Part shown: one piece after another, positions 1 through 10,766 of the stretch | How the letters are laid out: every line of letters starts with the position of its first letter | How positions within the stretch are numbered: position 1 is the first letter of the stretch | NCBI GenBank assembly: GCA_015063585.1 | Contig: SVTW01000014.1 | Location: forward strand, 1 to 41,024 | Direction of reading: 5' to 3' | From: Oscillospiraceae bacterium | Lineage (GTDB): Bacteria; Bacillota; Clostridia; Oscillospirales; CAG-272 | Length of the DNA: 41,024 nucleotides | Program-made: the position numbers and the translations under genes | The notes under the pieces: generated by a model | What the model was told of the DNA's origin: nothing | Seen by the model: the letters and a program-made list of their open reading frames with translations, nothing else | The model's database searches: none

Positions 1-38
1 GGAGAGGGAGAACTTTTTTCAAAAAGTTCTCCCTCTCC
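1..38 (-). terminator. Hairpin downstream of glnN
   Basis: Positions 1-18 and 21-38 are a perfect 18-bp inverted repeat with T/A-rich inner arms. It starts 23 nt beyond the glnN stop codon in the direction of glnN transcription and probably ends that transcript. The window edge hides any following U-run. The stem also resembles the AACTT/AAGTT hairpins of the repeat array at 8533-9395, so it could instead be a dispersed palindromic element. Confidence 0.55.
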
Positions 39-60
39 CCCTGCAAAACCTAAAAACCAA

Positions 61-2151
<2,091 letters not shown>

Positions 2152-2196
2152 AAGCGTAAAACCGTAATATCCTTTCCGGTACTTTTGATACCCTAT

Positions 2197-2225
2197 ATTA
2201 TATAACATTTTCGCTGTTTTGTCAA
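2197..2225 (-). promoter_or_regulatory. Sigma-A promoter of glnN
   Basis: Read on the minus strand, TTGACA (2225-2220) is followed by a 17-nt spacer and TATAAT (2202-2197). Both hexamers match the consensus exactly. Transcription should begin near 2190, about 40 nt before the glnN ATG. Confidence 0.88.
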
Positions 2226-2436
2226 CGGTGATGGCGAAATTTCCTTCATACGGCACGAAAAAGACGCACACGGGGTCAAAAAAATAAGAGAATTTGCAAA
2301 ACGTATGTGTTTTTGGGGAGACGGAAGAAGTTGGCAGGAGAGGACTTTTTATGCAAAAACACGCGAAAAACACATGCATGTACGCAAAAAACACGAAATA
2401 ATTTTTAAAATATGGATAAAAAAGAGGAAAATTGTG
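2226..2436. other. Intergenic core between divergent promoters
   Basis: No gene is supported between the glnN promoter and the promoter of the next gene. The stretch is A-rich and contains three near-repeats of an AAAAACAC motif around 2353-2395, which could be binding sites for a regulator shared by the two divergent genes. That function is a guess; only the motif repetition is seen. Confidence 0.35.
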
Positions 2437-2465
2437 TTGACAATGTATTTTTATTGTGTTATAAT
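2437..2465 (+). promoter_or_regulatory. Sigma-A promoter of the beta-repeat membrane protein
   Basis: TTGACA at 2437-2442, a 17-nt spacer and TATAAT at 2460-2465 are an exact consensus match. The implied 5' untranslated leader is about 80 nt, ending in GGAAGGG at 2538-2544 before the ATG at 2555. Confidence 0.88.
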
Positions 2466-2554
2466 AAAGCAGGTTGTAAATTCACGCGGTCTTTCTCTTT
2501 TAGAAGAGAAAACCGTACATCTGCGACAAATCTAAACGGAAGGGTTGATGTGGA

Positions 2555-5500
2555 ATGAAAAATCAACGCACGAAAAACGAAGCGAGAAACTTCAGATTTT
2601 TGTCGGTTGCGGCTGTTCTTATGATGCTCGCAATGCTGATCTGCTGTTTCACGGTTATGACGGCGGCTGCGGATACACAGCTCTCGATCGGTCGTGAAGA
2701 CCTTGATCTGAGCGGTCTGAAGCAGGACGCGGCAACCGGACTCTATTACAAGGTGTACGACGGCAAGACCGATGCTGCCGTTGCGCTGAGCGCTACCAAA
2801 GCCGAACTCGGAATCGCAGCAGGCGATGACGTAACGGTAAAGGTAAACGCGGCGTTCAACAGCAAAAACGTCAAGGACGCATCGTACATCACGGTTTCGT
2901 TCGAGCTGACCGGCGCGGATAAGGACAAATACGTTGCCCCCGCATCCTTCACGATCGACGCAACCATTCGCCCCGTAACACTTGAGTGGGCGGCAGACGG
3001 AACTGCCTCCACCACTTATGAGCCGGGCAAAACCACCTACTCGAATCTGGCTGTTACGCTTCCCGGTCTGAAGGCGGGCGGTGTTGTGAGCGGAGATACC
3101 GTTTCGGTATCGACCTCGGCTGTCACCGCAACGGTTGGCGGCGTAGATAAGGCAGGCGATTATACCGCAAACGTTGCCGTTGCACTCACGGGTGCCGACA
3201 AGGACAACTACACGATCGGTGCGCTCAACGTAAAGGTAACCGTTGGCAAGATCCTGATCACCGAGGTCAAGTGGGACAACGAGTACTCCTTCGTATGGGG
3301 TGACGCTGCCGCAAACAAGATTGAGGTTTACGGATACGACGCAAACGACAAGGCTTATAAGCTTGTTGTGGTCTACCCCGACAATTACGGCTCGGTTGGC
3401 GAGCATACCCTCAAGGTTGCGCTTCCCGATGCCGATAACATGGACTGGGCACAGAACAACACCTCCTTCACCGAGAAGAAGGCTGTGATCGCCAAGAAGC
3501 AGTTCACGGTCAGCATGAACGATGCGACCTATGTTGACGACAGCGAAACGCAGGACGTTCCCACGCTGTTCAACATCGCGGTTGAGGGAGACATTCCCGC
3601 GGATATCCGTGCGCTGATCTCCTACACCTCCGCAGGCAACGCGTTCCTTGGCGCAACCGGCTACGGCAAGTACACCGTGGTCGCAACCCTCCCCACGAGC
3701 GAAAACTATGAGTTCGTTACGGCGGCAGGCACGGTTGTTACCTCGCTGAGCGCAGAGCTCACCATCAACAAGAAATTCATTCCCGCAGGCACGACGGATG
3801 CTCCCTACCAGATGATCCTGATCGGTGAGAACGGCTTTGCAGGCGACGTAACCGCTTCGGTTTCGATCCCCGAGAAGATCGCGAAGAAGGCGATCCGCGG
3901 TTTTGCTGTTCACACGGCATACACCCTCAAGGTCACCGGCGCGGATGCGCAGACCTTCACGGTTTTGGTTCCGATCTCCGATACCCTCTACCATAAGAAC
4001 TGCTCGGCTCTCACCGTAAACGACATTTACGTTTACGAGGAAGCTACCGGCTCGATGGTAAAGGCAAATGAGAAGAGCGGCTACACGGTAACCCTTGGAG
4101 ACGGCTACTACATGATCGAGGGCGTTTCGGGCAGCGCAGAGATCACCTTCGTGATCGCTCCCGTTTACAATACGCCGTTTGCACTGACCCCCACCGGAAT
4201 CGCAATCTGGATCGCGATCGTACTTCTCGTTCTTGTACTGCTCGTAGTGATCGGTATGTACATTCGTAGCGTACGTGAGCCCGCAGGCGAAACCATTCTC
4301 ATCATCGACACCGGTGACGCTGCCGAGGTTGTTCCCGCAGAGGTTGCGGATAAGGTGGACGAGGACGCATACCTTACCGAGACTGCCGATAACCTTGCCG
4401 ACACGCTTGAGGATCAGGTCGATGCCGATGCTGAGGCTGCTGAGGACGTAAATGCAGACGAGGCAGTTGCCGAGGTGATGGACGAAGTTACCGATATCGA
4501 AGATACCGAGGAGGCTCCCGCAGAGGAAGCTGCCGAGGAAACCGACGTTGCCGAGGATATGGCAGACGAAAAGGCAGAAGAGCTGGAAGACAGCGTGGAT
4601 GCCGACTCCGAGGCAGAGGCAGAAGCAGACGAGGATGCACTCCGCGATGCTGTTGCCGCCGCTATGGAAGACAACTTCAACGATTCCGCAGACGCAACCG
4701 ACGCGGTTGTTATCGTTGCGGAGGAGGAAGAAGAATCCGACGAAATCACTCCCGAGGACTTCAAGGCTGTGGTCGATGCGATCGTCAGCGACGCAATGTG
4801 CCGCACCATGGATCTTCCCGAGGAAATGTTCGCAGAGGAAGAGGCTGCCGAGGAGGCAACCGAAGAGGCTGTTGAGGAAACGGCTGAAGCTGCAACCGAG
4901 GAAGCTGCTGAGGAAGCAGTTGAGGAGACCGTTGAGGCTGCAACCGAAGAGGCTGTTGAGGAAACGGCTGAGGCTGCAACCGAAGAAGTTGCTGAGGAAG
5001 CAGTTGAGGAGACCGCTGAGGCTGCAACCGAAGAGGCTGTTGAGGAAACGGCTGAGGCTGCAACCGAGGAAGCTGCTGAGGAAGCAGTTGAGGAGACCGC
5101 TGAGACTGCAACCGAGGAGATCGAGGTTGTGGTTGAAGAAATGAGCGGCGAGGATATCTGCGCGATCGTTGCGGATTCCGTTGCCGAGGCATTCGAGCTT
5201 GTAACGGTTGACGGCGTTGTTCCGAAGGCTGTGGAAGGCACGACCGCTGAAACCATCGAGGCTGCCGTTAAGGATGCCGCAGATGAAAACGTTCCCGAAA
5301 TCTGGACCGAGGCAATGGCTGCCGCCGTGATCGAGGCTGTTACCGAAGAGCTCGCAGCTCGCCTGCTCGTTGAGGAAACGCCCGTTGAGGAGCCCGCCGT
5401 TGAAACCTTCGTTGAAGTGGACGAGGACGATAACGACAATGACAACGATGACGACAACGACGATGACGATTCCTTCTTCGGATTCGGCTCGATGCCGCTT

Positions 5501-6271
5501 GACTTCATCGACGCAGTTGCCGAGGCAGATCGCTATGCTGAGATGCTTGAGCAGGAGGGCCGTGGAGAGGTTCGCCTCGTAACCCGTTACCGCCGCAGCT
5601 ACACGTCTCGCCTGATCCAGTCGCAGGGCAACGTTCAGGACTACTACACGATCCTGAAGAACGCACTCCTTTCGCACAAGGGTGTCAAGAACCGCATCAG
5701 CTGGAACTACGAGGCATTCAACCGCGGAAGAACGCACGTTGCGAAGATCAACGCAAAGACCAAGACCCTGTATCTCTACCTGGCTCTCGATCCCGAGGAG
5801 CTCAAGGATACCAAGTACGGTATTGTGGACGTATCCTCCAAGAAGAAGTATGCTTCCGTACCCGTACTGATGAAGATCAAGGGCGAGCGCAAGTTCAAGT
5901 ATGCGCTTGAGCTGATCGCAAAGCTTTGCGAAGAGAAGCTTGAGCTGCCGAAGCTCGATGTGGAAGAGGTTGACTACCGCATGCCTTACCAGACCACCGA
6001 GGAATTGGTTGAGAGCGGTGTTGTCAAGAAGCTCGTTGCAAGCGTTCCCGTGTCGGCGTACGGCGCGGAGAGCACCGAGGAGGCACCCGTGGAAGCCGCA
6101 AGCGCAACCGCGGAGGCACAGGAAGTATCCTTTGTAGAACCCACCACGGCACCCGCAGTTGAGGCTGCTGCCGAGGAGGTTGCGGCAGAGGAAGCTGTTG
6201 CCGATGAAACTCCCGCACAGGACACTCCCGCAGATGCAGGCGCATCTGAGGATGAGCCCAAGGAAGTTTAA
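2555..6271 (+). CDS. YDG/MBG-like repeat, acidic-repeat membrane protein
   Basis: A 1238-residue protein of unknown function with clear modular architecture. Residues 1-39 are an N-terminal membrane/signal segment ending in TAAA. Residues about 45-535 are beta-rich and include two stretches of YDG/MBG type (VYDGKT; LTGADKDKY and LTGADKDNY). Residues about 545-572 are one strong TM helix. Residues about 585-955 are extremely acidic and rich in Glu, Ala, Thr and Asp, with three tandem 28-residue repeats and then an Asp/Asn run. Residues about 975-1165 form a basic globular domain (RYRRSYTSRLIQSQG, NRISWNYE, LYLALDPEE, DVSSKKKY). I recall similar C-terminal domains in uncharacterised clostridial proteins but know no function for them. 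The tail is again acidic. The likely topology is beta domain outside, acidic and basic regions inside. It is monocistronic, with a promoter and terminator of its own. Confidence 0.9.
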   Translation: MKNQRTKNEARNFRFLSVAAVLMMLAMLICCFTVMTAAADTQLSIGREDLDLSGLKQDAATGLYYKVYDGKTDAAVALSATKAELGIAAGDDVTVKVNAAFNSKNVKDASYITVSFELTGADKDKYVAPASFTIDATIRPVTLEWAADGTASTTYEPGKTTYSNLAVTLPGLKAGGVVSGDTVSVSTSAVTATVGGVDKAGDYTANVAVALTGADKDNYTIGALNVKVTVGKILITEVKWDNEYSFVWGDAAANKIEVYGYDANDKAYKLVVVYPDNYGSVGEHTLKVALPDADNMDWAQNNTSFTEKKAVIAKKQFTVSMNDATYVDDSETQDVPTLFNIAVEGDIPADIRALISYTSAGNAFLGATGYGKYTVVATLPTSENYEFVTAAGTVVTSLSAELTINKKFIPAGTTDAPYQMILIGENGFAGDVTASVSIPEKIAKKAIRGFAVHTAYTLKVTGADAQTFTVLVPISDTLYHKNCSALTVNDIYVYEEATGSMVKANEKSGYTVTLGDGYYMIEGVSGSAEITFVIAPVYNTPFALTPTGIAIWIAIVLLVLVLLVVIGMYIRSVREPAGETILIIDTGDAAEVVPAEVADKVDEDAYLTETADNLADTLEDQVDADAEAAEDVNADEAVAEVMDEVTDIEDTEEAPAEEAAEETDVAEDMADEKAEELEDSVDADSEAEAEADEDALRDAVAAAMEDNFNDSADATDAVVIVAEEEEESDEITPEDFKAVVDAIVSDAMCRTMDLPEEMFAEEEAAEEATEEAVEETAEAATEEAAEEAVEETVEAATEEAVEETAEAATEEVAEEAVEETAEAATEEAVEETAEAATEEAAEEAVEETAETATEEIEVVVEEMSGEDICAIVADSVAEAFELVTVDGVVPKAVEGTTAETIEAAVKDAADENVPEIWTEAMAAAVIEAVTEELAARLLVEETPVEEPAVETFVEVDEDDNDNDNDDDNDDDDSFFGFGSMPLDFIDAVAEADRYAEMLEQEGRGEVRLVTRYRRSYTSRLIQSQGNVQDYYTILKNALLSHKGVKNRISWNYEAFNRGRTHVAKINAKTKTLYLYLALDPEELKDTKYGIVDVSSKKKYASVPVLMKIKGERKFKYALELIAKLCEEKLELPKLDVEEVDYRMPYQTTEELVESGVVKKLVASVPVSAYGAESTEEAPVEAASATAEAQEVSFVEPTTAPAVEAAAEEVAAEEAVADETPAQDTPADAGASEDEPKEV
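4865..5116 (+). repeat. Three tandem 84-bp coding repeats
   Basis: Units at 4865-4948, 4949-5032 and 5033-5116 are nearly identical. Each encodes a 28-residue Glu/Ala/Val/Thr block made of a 16-residue and a 12-residue half that share the AEAATEE motif. The period is a multiple of three, so copy-number change would keep the reading frame. The translated segment should be helical and highly negative. Confidence 0.9.
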
Positions 6272-6286
6272 TTCCAAATAAAACAA

Positions 6287-6321
6287 GGGGATCGGTTCGC
6301 ATGAGCCGATCCCCTCTATTT
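6287..6321 (+). terminator. Terminator after the beta-repeat membrane protein
   Basis: A 12-bp GC-rich stem (6287-6298 with 6303-6314, one G-U pair) closes a 4-nt loop and is followed by a T-rich stretch. It starts 15 nt after the stop codon. Confidence 0.85.
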
Positions 6322-6400
6322 AAAAAAACCCAATTTGGCGGCTTTATGTTCAAAAAATGTGAAAATGGCAGAATCTTATAGGAATTGTCAAAAATAGATA

Positions 6401-6429
6401 TTGATTTTCAAGTAAAAAATTGATATAAT
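6401..6429 (+). promoter_or_regulatory. Promoter of the DUF4965-type gene
   Basis: TTGATT at 6401-6406, a 17-nt spacer and a perfect TATAAT at 6424-6429. The -35 matches four of six consensus bases. It lies about 70 nt before the gene start. Confidence 0.7.
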
Positions 6430-6496
6430 AGAAAAGATAAGATACGGTGCGGAGAAACGCGACCGCTCCCCGTACAGAAAGAAAGGAAATATCGCT

Positions 6497-8443
6497 ATGA
6501 GCAAGAATTTCAGACCTACCGCGATCCCGCTGATCACCTGTGATCCCTTTTTCAGCGTGTGGAGCTTTACCGACAAATTGAACGAGGACCATACCCGCCA
6601 TTGGACGGGGCATCGGCAGTCGCTGAGCGGAATTCTTACGGTTGACGGAACCCCCTACCGCTTTATGGGGCTTTCCAGTCCGGATTCCGCCTACGTTCCC
6701 GAGGGCAAAGCGCTCAAACAGACCTCGGTCACCGTAAATGCTACCACAACGGTCTATACCTTTACCCATAAAGCCTGCGATTTCAAAGTTACCTTCTGCA
6801 CCCCCCTTCTGCTCGACCGCCCCGAGGTTTTCTCGCGTCCGGTTTCGTATCTCTTTTATGAGATCACGCCGAAGGAGGAAGGCCATGCGTTTGAGGTTTA
6901 CGTAGACGCGTCTGCAGAGCTTTCGGGCGATCTTGTTGGACAAAACTTTGTCGGCAAGCAGGAGCCCGGTCACGCAAGTGTGGGTCCCGAAACGCAGAAC
7001 GTGCTTTGCCGTTCGGGTGACAACGTGCGCATTGAGTGGGGATACATGCACCTGGTGCATGAGAATGCCGCTGTTACGACCCGTTCGGGACGCACACGCT
7101 TTTTCAAGCCGCATACCTCGGAAAAGAGCATTTGCCCCGATCTGACCAAGCCGATTCTCGCGCGCCGCACGCCTTTGCTCGGCACGCATTCCAATAAGCT
7201 TTCGGATACGGTGGTATTTGCATACGATGATATTCATTCGATCCTTTATTACGGCAAGCGTCCCGTAGATGCTTATTATAAAACCGTTTACGGTGACTTT
7301 GAAACCATGCTGGCGGTTGCCGTAAAGGAGGCAGACACTCTGCGCGCCGCATGTGAGGAATTTGACGCAAAGATCAATGCCGACATGGAGGCTGTTTCGC
7401 CCGAATACGCAAAGATCGGTGCGCTGGCATACCGTCAAGCGATCTCCGCGCACAAGCTGGTGGACGTGGACGGCAAACAGATCTTCCTTTCCAAGGAGAA
7501 TTTCAGCAACGGTTGTATCGGAACGCTCGACGTTACCTATCCGTCCATTCCTTTGTTCCTGCTCTACAATCCCGAGATGGTGCGCGGCATGATGCGTCCG
7601 CTCTTTGCGTTTGCGCGCATGGACGCATGGAAGTTTGACTTCGCGCCGCACGATTGCGGACAGTATCCGTTCTGCACGGGTCAGGTTTACGGACTCAAAA
7701 ACGGCGAGCTGCTTCTCGAAAAGCAGATGCCCGTTGAGGAATGCGGAAACGCGATCCTCACGATAGCTGCGGCTGTCCGTGCGGACGGAGACCGCTCGCT
7801 TGCCGAGGAGAACGCCGATCTTTTGAAGAAATGGGCGGATTACCTCGTGGAATACGGCTACAATCCCGAAAACCAGCTTTGCACCGACGACTTTGCGGGA
7901 CATCTTGCGCACAACTGCAATCTGAGCTTGAAGGCGATCGTTGCACTCGGCGCATACGCTCAGCTCTTTGACGCGCCCAAGTACGGCGAGGTCGCAAAGG
8001 AAATGGCTGACCGTTGGGTGAAGGACGCGAAGAAGCAGAACGGCAAGGGCTGGAGACTCACCTTTGACCGCGACGATACCTGGAGCATGAAGTATAACAT
8101 CATTTGGGACCGTTTGCTCGGGCTCGGACTCTTTGATGCGGCGGTGAGCGAGGAGGAGATCGCGGTTTACACCAAAAAGATGAATCGCTACGGTGTTCCG
8201 CTTGACAGCCGTTCGGACTACACCAAGCTCGATTGGCTGGCATGGACGACGGTTATGACCGACAACGAGAAATATACCAAGAAGGTCTACGAAGCGATCG
8301 CGCGTATGATCTGCGAGAGCGCGGACCGTGTTCCGGTTACCGACTGGTATTATTCCTCTGATGCGGCGCAGGCAGGCTTCCAGGCACGCTCGGTTCTCGG
8401 CGGCTTCTATATCAATCTGCTCGCTAAAAAGTTTTTGAACTGA
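6497..8443 (+). CDS. Glutaminase A-like DUF4965/DUF1793 family protein
   Basis: A 648-residue protein of the family related to fungal glutaminase GtaA, annotated in bacteria through the successive domains DUF4964/DUF5127, DUF4965 and DUF1793. The N-terminus begins directly with RPTAIPLITCDPFFSVWS and then HWTGHRQSLSGI, the usual opening of this family. The later part contains NPEMVRGMMRPLFAFA, APHDCGQYP, MPVEECGNAIL and NLSLKAIVALGAYA, typical of its helical (alpha/alpha) barrel. I see no signal peptide, so unlike the secreted fungal enzyme this one is probably cytoplasmic. An AAAGGA lies about 8 nt before the ATG. The gene has its own promoter and terminator. Fold and family are well supported; the substrate (glutamine or a glycoside) is not determined by the sequence. 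Confidence 0.85.
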   Translation: MSKNFRPTAIPLITCDPFFSVWSFTDKLNEDHTRHWTGHRQSLSGILTVDGTPYRFMGLSSPDSAYVPEGKALKQTSVTVNATTTVYTFTHKACDFKVTFCTPLLLDRPEVFSRPVSYLFYEITPKEEGHAFEVYVDASAELSGDLVGQNFVGKQEPGHASVGPETQNVLCRSGDNVRIEWGYMHLVHENAAVTTRSGRTRFFKPHTSEKSICPDLTKPILARRTPLLGTHSNKLSDTVVFAYDDIHSILYYGKRPVDAYYKTVYGDFETMLAVAVKEADTLRAACEEFDAKINADMEAVSPEYAKIGALAYRQAISAHKLVDVDGKQIFLSKENFSNGCIGTLDVTYPSIPLFLLYNPEMVRGMMRPLFAFARMDAWKFDFAPHDCGQYPFCTGQVYGLKNGELLLEKQMPVEECGNAILTIAAAVRADGDRSLAEENADLLKKWADYLVEYGYNPENQLCTDDFAGHLAHNCNLSLKAIVALGAYAQLFDAPKYGEVAKEMADRWVKDAKKQNGKGWRLTFDRDDTWSMKYNIIWDRLLGLGLFDAAVSEEEIAVYTKKMNRYGVPLDSRSDYTKLDWLAWTTVMTDNEKYTKKVYEAIARMICESADRVPVTDWYYSSDAAQAGFQARSVLGGFYINLLAKKFLN

Positions 8444-8460
8444 TCTTATTTCAAAACGAA

Positions 8461-8507
8461 AAAAAGCGCGTAGGGGACTTTTGAAAAAGTCCCCTACGCG
8501 CTTTTTT
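8461..8507 (+). terminator. Terminator after the DUF4965-type gene
   Basis: Arms at 8466-8482 and 8485-8501 form a near-perfect GC-rich stem with a tiny loop. It has A6 before it and T6 after it, so it could work in both directions. Confidence 0.9.
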
Positions 8508-8532
8508 GTTTTATGCGAGGGGCGCGTTTTTT

Positions 8533-9395
8533 GTCAGAAAACTTCTTGAAAGAAGTTTTCCGACACCTTTCAAGAACTTTCCCGAACCAATTTTTATGGT
8601 GTGATGGGGTGTCCATCGTCTCAGGACATAGATATTGCCAATTGCCGTCAGACACCTCCAAGACCCTGCCGGCACTCGCGAAAAAACGAAAGACCCATCG
8701 GAAAAGTTTTGGTCAAGCTTTTTCAAAAGCTTGCGAGGTCAAGGGCGAGCAGCCATTGGCGCGCTCCGCAGAGCGCGAAATCCCCTTATCGGCGTTTCTT
8801 TTTGATAGATTTTTCTTTGCGCCTCCTTCCTGCAAAGAAAAATCGGCTGTGGAGTGCCGAGAGCAAAATGAGAGCGCGGTTTTGTGGGGACGCGATTTTT
8901 GTCAGAAAACTTCTTGAAAGAAGTTTTCCGACACCTTTCAAGAACTTTCCCGAACGATTTTTATAGTGTGGTGGGGTGCGCGTCGGCTCAGGACTTAGGT
9001 ATTCCCAATTGCCGTCAGGCGCCACCAAGACCCTGCCGGCACTCGCGAAAAAAACGAAAGCCCCATTGGAAAAGTTTTGGTCAAGCTTTTTCAAAAGCTT
9101 GCGAGGTCAAGGGCGAGTAGCCTTTGGCGCGCTCCGCAGAGCGCGAAATTCTCTTATCGGCGTTTCTTTTTGATAGATTTTTCTTTGCGCCTCCTTCTTG
9201 CAAAGAAAAATCGGCTGTGGAGTGCCGAGAGCAACACGGGGGCGCGGTTTTCGTCAGAAAACTTCTTGAAAGAAGTTTTCCGACACCTTTCAAGAACTTT
9301 CCCGAACGATTTTTATAGTGTGATGGGGTGAGCGTCGGCTTAAGACTTAGGTACTGCCGATTGCCGTCAGGCGCCACCAAGACCCTGCCGGCACT
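8533..9395. repeat. Tandem array of ~350-bp multi-hairpin repeats
   Basis: Two full units (8533-8900, 368 bp; 8901-9252, 352 bp) and a partial third (9253-9395) all begin with the same hairpin. By eye the copies are about 85-90 percent identical. Each full unit has four inverted repeats. In unit 1 these are 8533-8564 (GTCAGAAAAC arms), 8714-8733 (CAAGCTTTT arms), 8760-8777 (CGCGCTC arms) and 8808-8844 (13-bp arms around an 11-nt loop). Short open frames on both strands are not supported: they have no consistent start site or ribosome binding site and their boundaries shift between copies. I read this as a non-coding dispersed repeat family that has duplicated in tandem. Confidence 0.8.
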
Positions 9396-9493
9396 GCCAA
9401 TGTTGGCGAGGTGCTTTTGAAAAAGGCATGACTGAGATAAAGAGAAAGAATCGTTGACAATTGGCGGGAGGATATAAAAAGGAAGCAAAGTTC

Positions 9494-9522
9494 TTGACTT
9501 GTGAGCAGATGCGTGATAAAAT
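9494..9522 (+). promoter_or_regulatory. Promoter of aroK-maf
   Basis: TTGACT at 9494-9499, a 17-nt spacer and TAAAAT at 9517-9522, each five of six to consensus. It lies about 30 nt upstream of the chosen aroK start. The ~100 bases between this promoter and the repeat array hold nothing else I can identify. Confidence 0.7.
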
Positions 9523-9554
9523 AATAGTAATGTATGAAATTATGCGGAGGGCAT

Positions 9555-10076
9555 ATGAAAAACGGGCAAAACGTAATTCTGATCGGTATGTCGGGGGCAG
9601 GCAAAAGCACGCTTGGCGTACTGCTTGCAAAGGCGCTTGGAAAGTCCTTTCTTGACACCGATCTACTCATTCAGCAGCGCGAGGGACGGCTTTTGCAGGA
9701 GATTCTGGACACTGACGGGAGCGATCGCTTTTTGGAGATCGAGGAGGCAACGGTCTGCGCGATGCAAGCCGAAAATACCGTGATCGCAACCGGAGGCAGT
9801 GTTGTCTATTCCGAGCCCGCCATGCGTGTGCTGAAGGACGGCGGAATTGCGGTTTATCTGGAGGTTTCCTACGAGGAATTGGCGGCACGTCTTTCGGATA
9901 TCACCACGCGCGGCATTGTGTTCAAAAGTGCGCATGATCTGCGCGGCGTTTACGAGGAACGCTTGCCGCTATACGACCGATATGCCGATATTCGCGTGCC
10001 TTGCACGGGACGCGCGATCGAGCAGAGTGTGCGCGAGGTTTTGCGCGCGATCGAGGAAAGAGAGGGGAGAGCATGA
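9555..10076 (+). CDS. aroK: Shikimate kinase
   Basis: This 173-residue cytoplasmic enzyme phosphorylates shikimate at the 3-hydroxyl using ATP in the chorismate pathway. The P-loop GMSGAGKST is at residues 11-19, the shikimate- and Mg-binding DTD at 34-36, Arg58 in the SDRFLEIEE block and the GGS motif at 80-82. These positions match those of well-studied AroK enzymes. An in-frame ATG at 9534 would add seven residues, but 9555 has a GGAGGG just upstream and gives the normal N-terminus. Its stop codon overlaps the maf start as ATGA, so the two are translationally coupled. No other shikimate pathway gene is nearby. Confidence 0.93.
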   Translation: MKNGQNVILIGMSGAGKSTLGVLLAKALGKSFLDTDLLIQQREGRLLQEILDTDGSDRFLEIEEATVCAMQAENTVIATGGSVVYSEPAMRVLKDGGIAVYLEVSYEELAARLSDITTRGIVFKSAHDLRGVYEERLPLYDRYADIRVPCTGRAIEQSVREVLRAIEEREGRA

Positions 10077-10663
10077 TGCAATTGATTCTGGCATCCAAGT
10101 CTCCGCGCCGACGTGAGATCTTGGAGAATCTCGGTGTGCGCTTTGAGATCGTGACCGCCGACACCGACGAGAGCACTGCCGAGCGCGATCCCTGCCGTTT
10201 GGTGGAGATCCTCGCGGCGCGAAAGGGCGAGGCGGTACGCGAAAAAATGCGCGCGGAGGGGCGTTCTCTCTCGGATTGCGTGATTCTTGCATCCGATACC
10301 GTGGTGGCGGCGGAGAGCGAAATTCTCGGCAAGCCCCGCGACAGAGCCGACGCGCGCCGTATGCTCAAAATGCTGTCGGGCGCGACGCACCGCGTGGTAA
10401 GCGGCATTTGCCTGATCCGCGGAGAGCGCATTTACACGGCGCATGAGGTTACTGAGGTCACGTTTGATCCCATGAGCGAGGACGAGATCGAGGCTTATAT
10501 CAATGCCGAAAATCCCTTCGATAAGGCAGGGGCATATGCCATTCAAGGGAGAGCCTCGGCGTATATCCGTGGGATCCGCGGCTGTTATTTCAACGTGGTC
10601 GGGTTGCCCATTCATCGGCTCGCATGCCTGTGGCGGGAGAGCTTCGGTGAAAATTTTCTGTAA
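10073..10663 (+). CDS. maf: Maf-family nucleoside triphosphate pyrophosphatase
   Basis: Maf proteins hydrolyse non-canonical or modified nucleoside triphosphates (house-cleaning) and are often encoded beside mreB. The 196-residue product shows the defining ASKSPRRREIL motif at the N-terminus, DTDES, SDTVV, GKPRD and KAGAYAIQG. The start is either ATG 10073 or the adjacent ATG 10076; both overlap the aroK stop. The GAGGGGAG at about 10062-10069 serves either. It is the second gene of the aroK-maf pair and lies about 100 nt before mreB, which has its own candidate promoter. Confidence 0.93.
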   Translation: MMQLILASKSPRRREILENLGVRFEIVTADTDESTAERDPCRLVEILAARKGEAVREKMRAEGRSLSDCVILASDTVVAAESEILGKPRDRADARRMLKMLSGATHRVVSGICLIRGERIYTAHEVTEVTFDPMSEDEIEAYINAENPFDKAGAYAIQGRASAYIRGIRGCYFNVVGLPIHRLACLWRESFGENFL

Positions 10664-10690
10664 ATTTGGCGAAAAATATTGCGCAAGGTG

Positions 10691-10719
10691 TAGCCAAAGC
10701 CACATCTTTATGATATAAT
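10691..10719 (+). promoter_or_regulatory. Candidate promoter of mreB
   Basis: A perfect TATAAT at 10714-10719 sits 17 nt after TAGCCA (10691-10696), a four-of-six -35 match. It lies in the 103-nt gap before mreB. Confidence 0.55.
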
Positions 10720-10766
10720 ATATTTAATAATATTTGTTTGAGGTTTTTTGAAAGGGGGCGGCGCAA

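Noticed and set aside
2459-6286. 1275-codon open frame antisense to the beta-repeat membrane protein
   Set aside because: It is codon-aligned with the sense gene, which simply uses no TTA, CTA or TCA codons. Its Leu/Cys/Asn-rich translation has no family, and the sense gene has promoter, ribosome binding site and terminator.
8533-9395. CRISPR array
   Set aside because: Units are ~350 bp with internal hairpins, not short direct repeats with unique spacers, and no cas gene is present.
9454-9478. TTGACA with TATAAA upstream of aroK
   Set aside because: The spacer is only 13 nt; the TTGACT-17-TAAAAT pair just downstream is better.
8511-9488. Small ORFs on both strands in the repeat array, some starting MKKLDQNF
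   Set aside because: They follow the repeat units rather than coding constraint: boundaries and starts change between copies and they cross hairpins.
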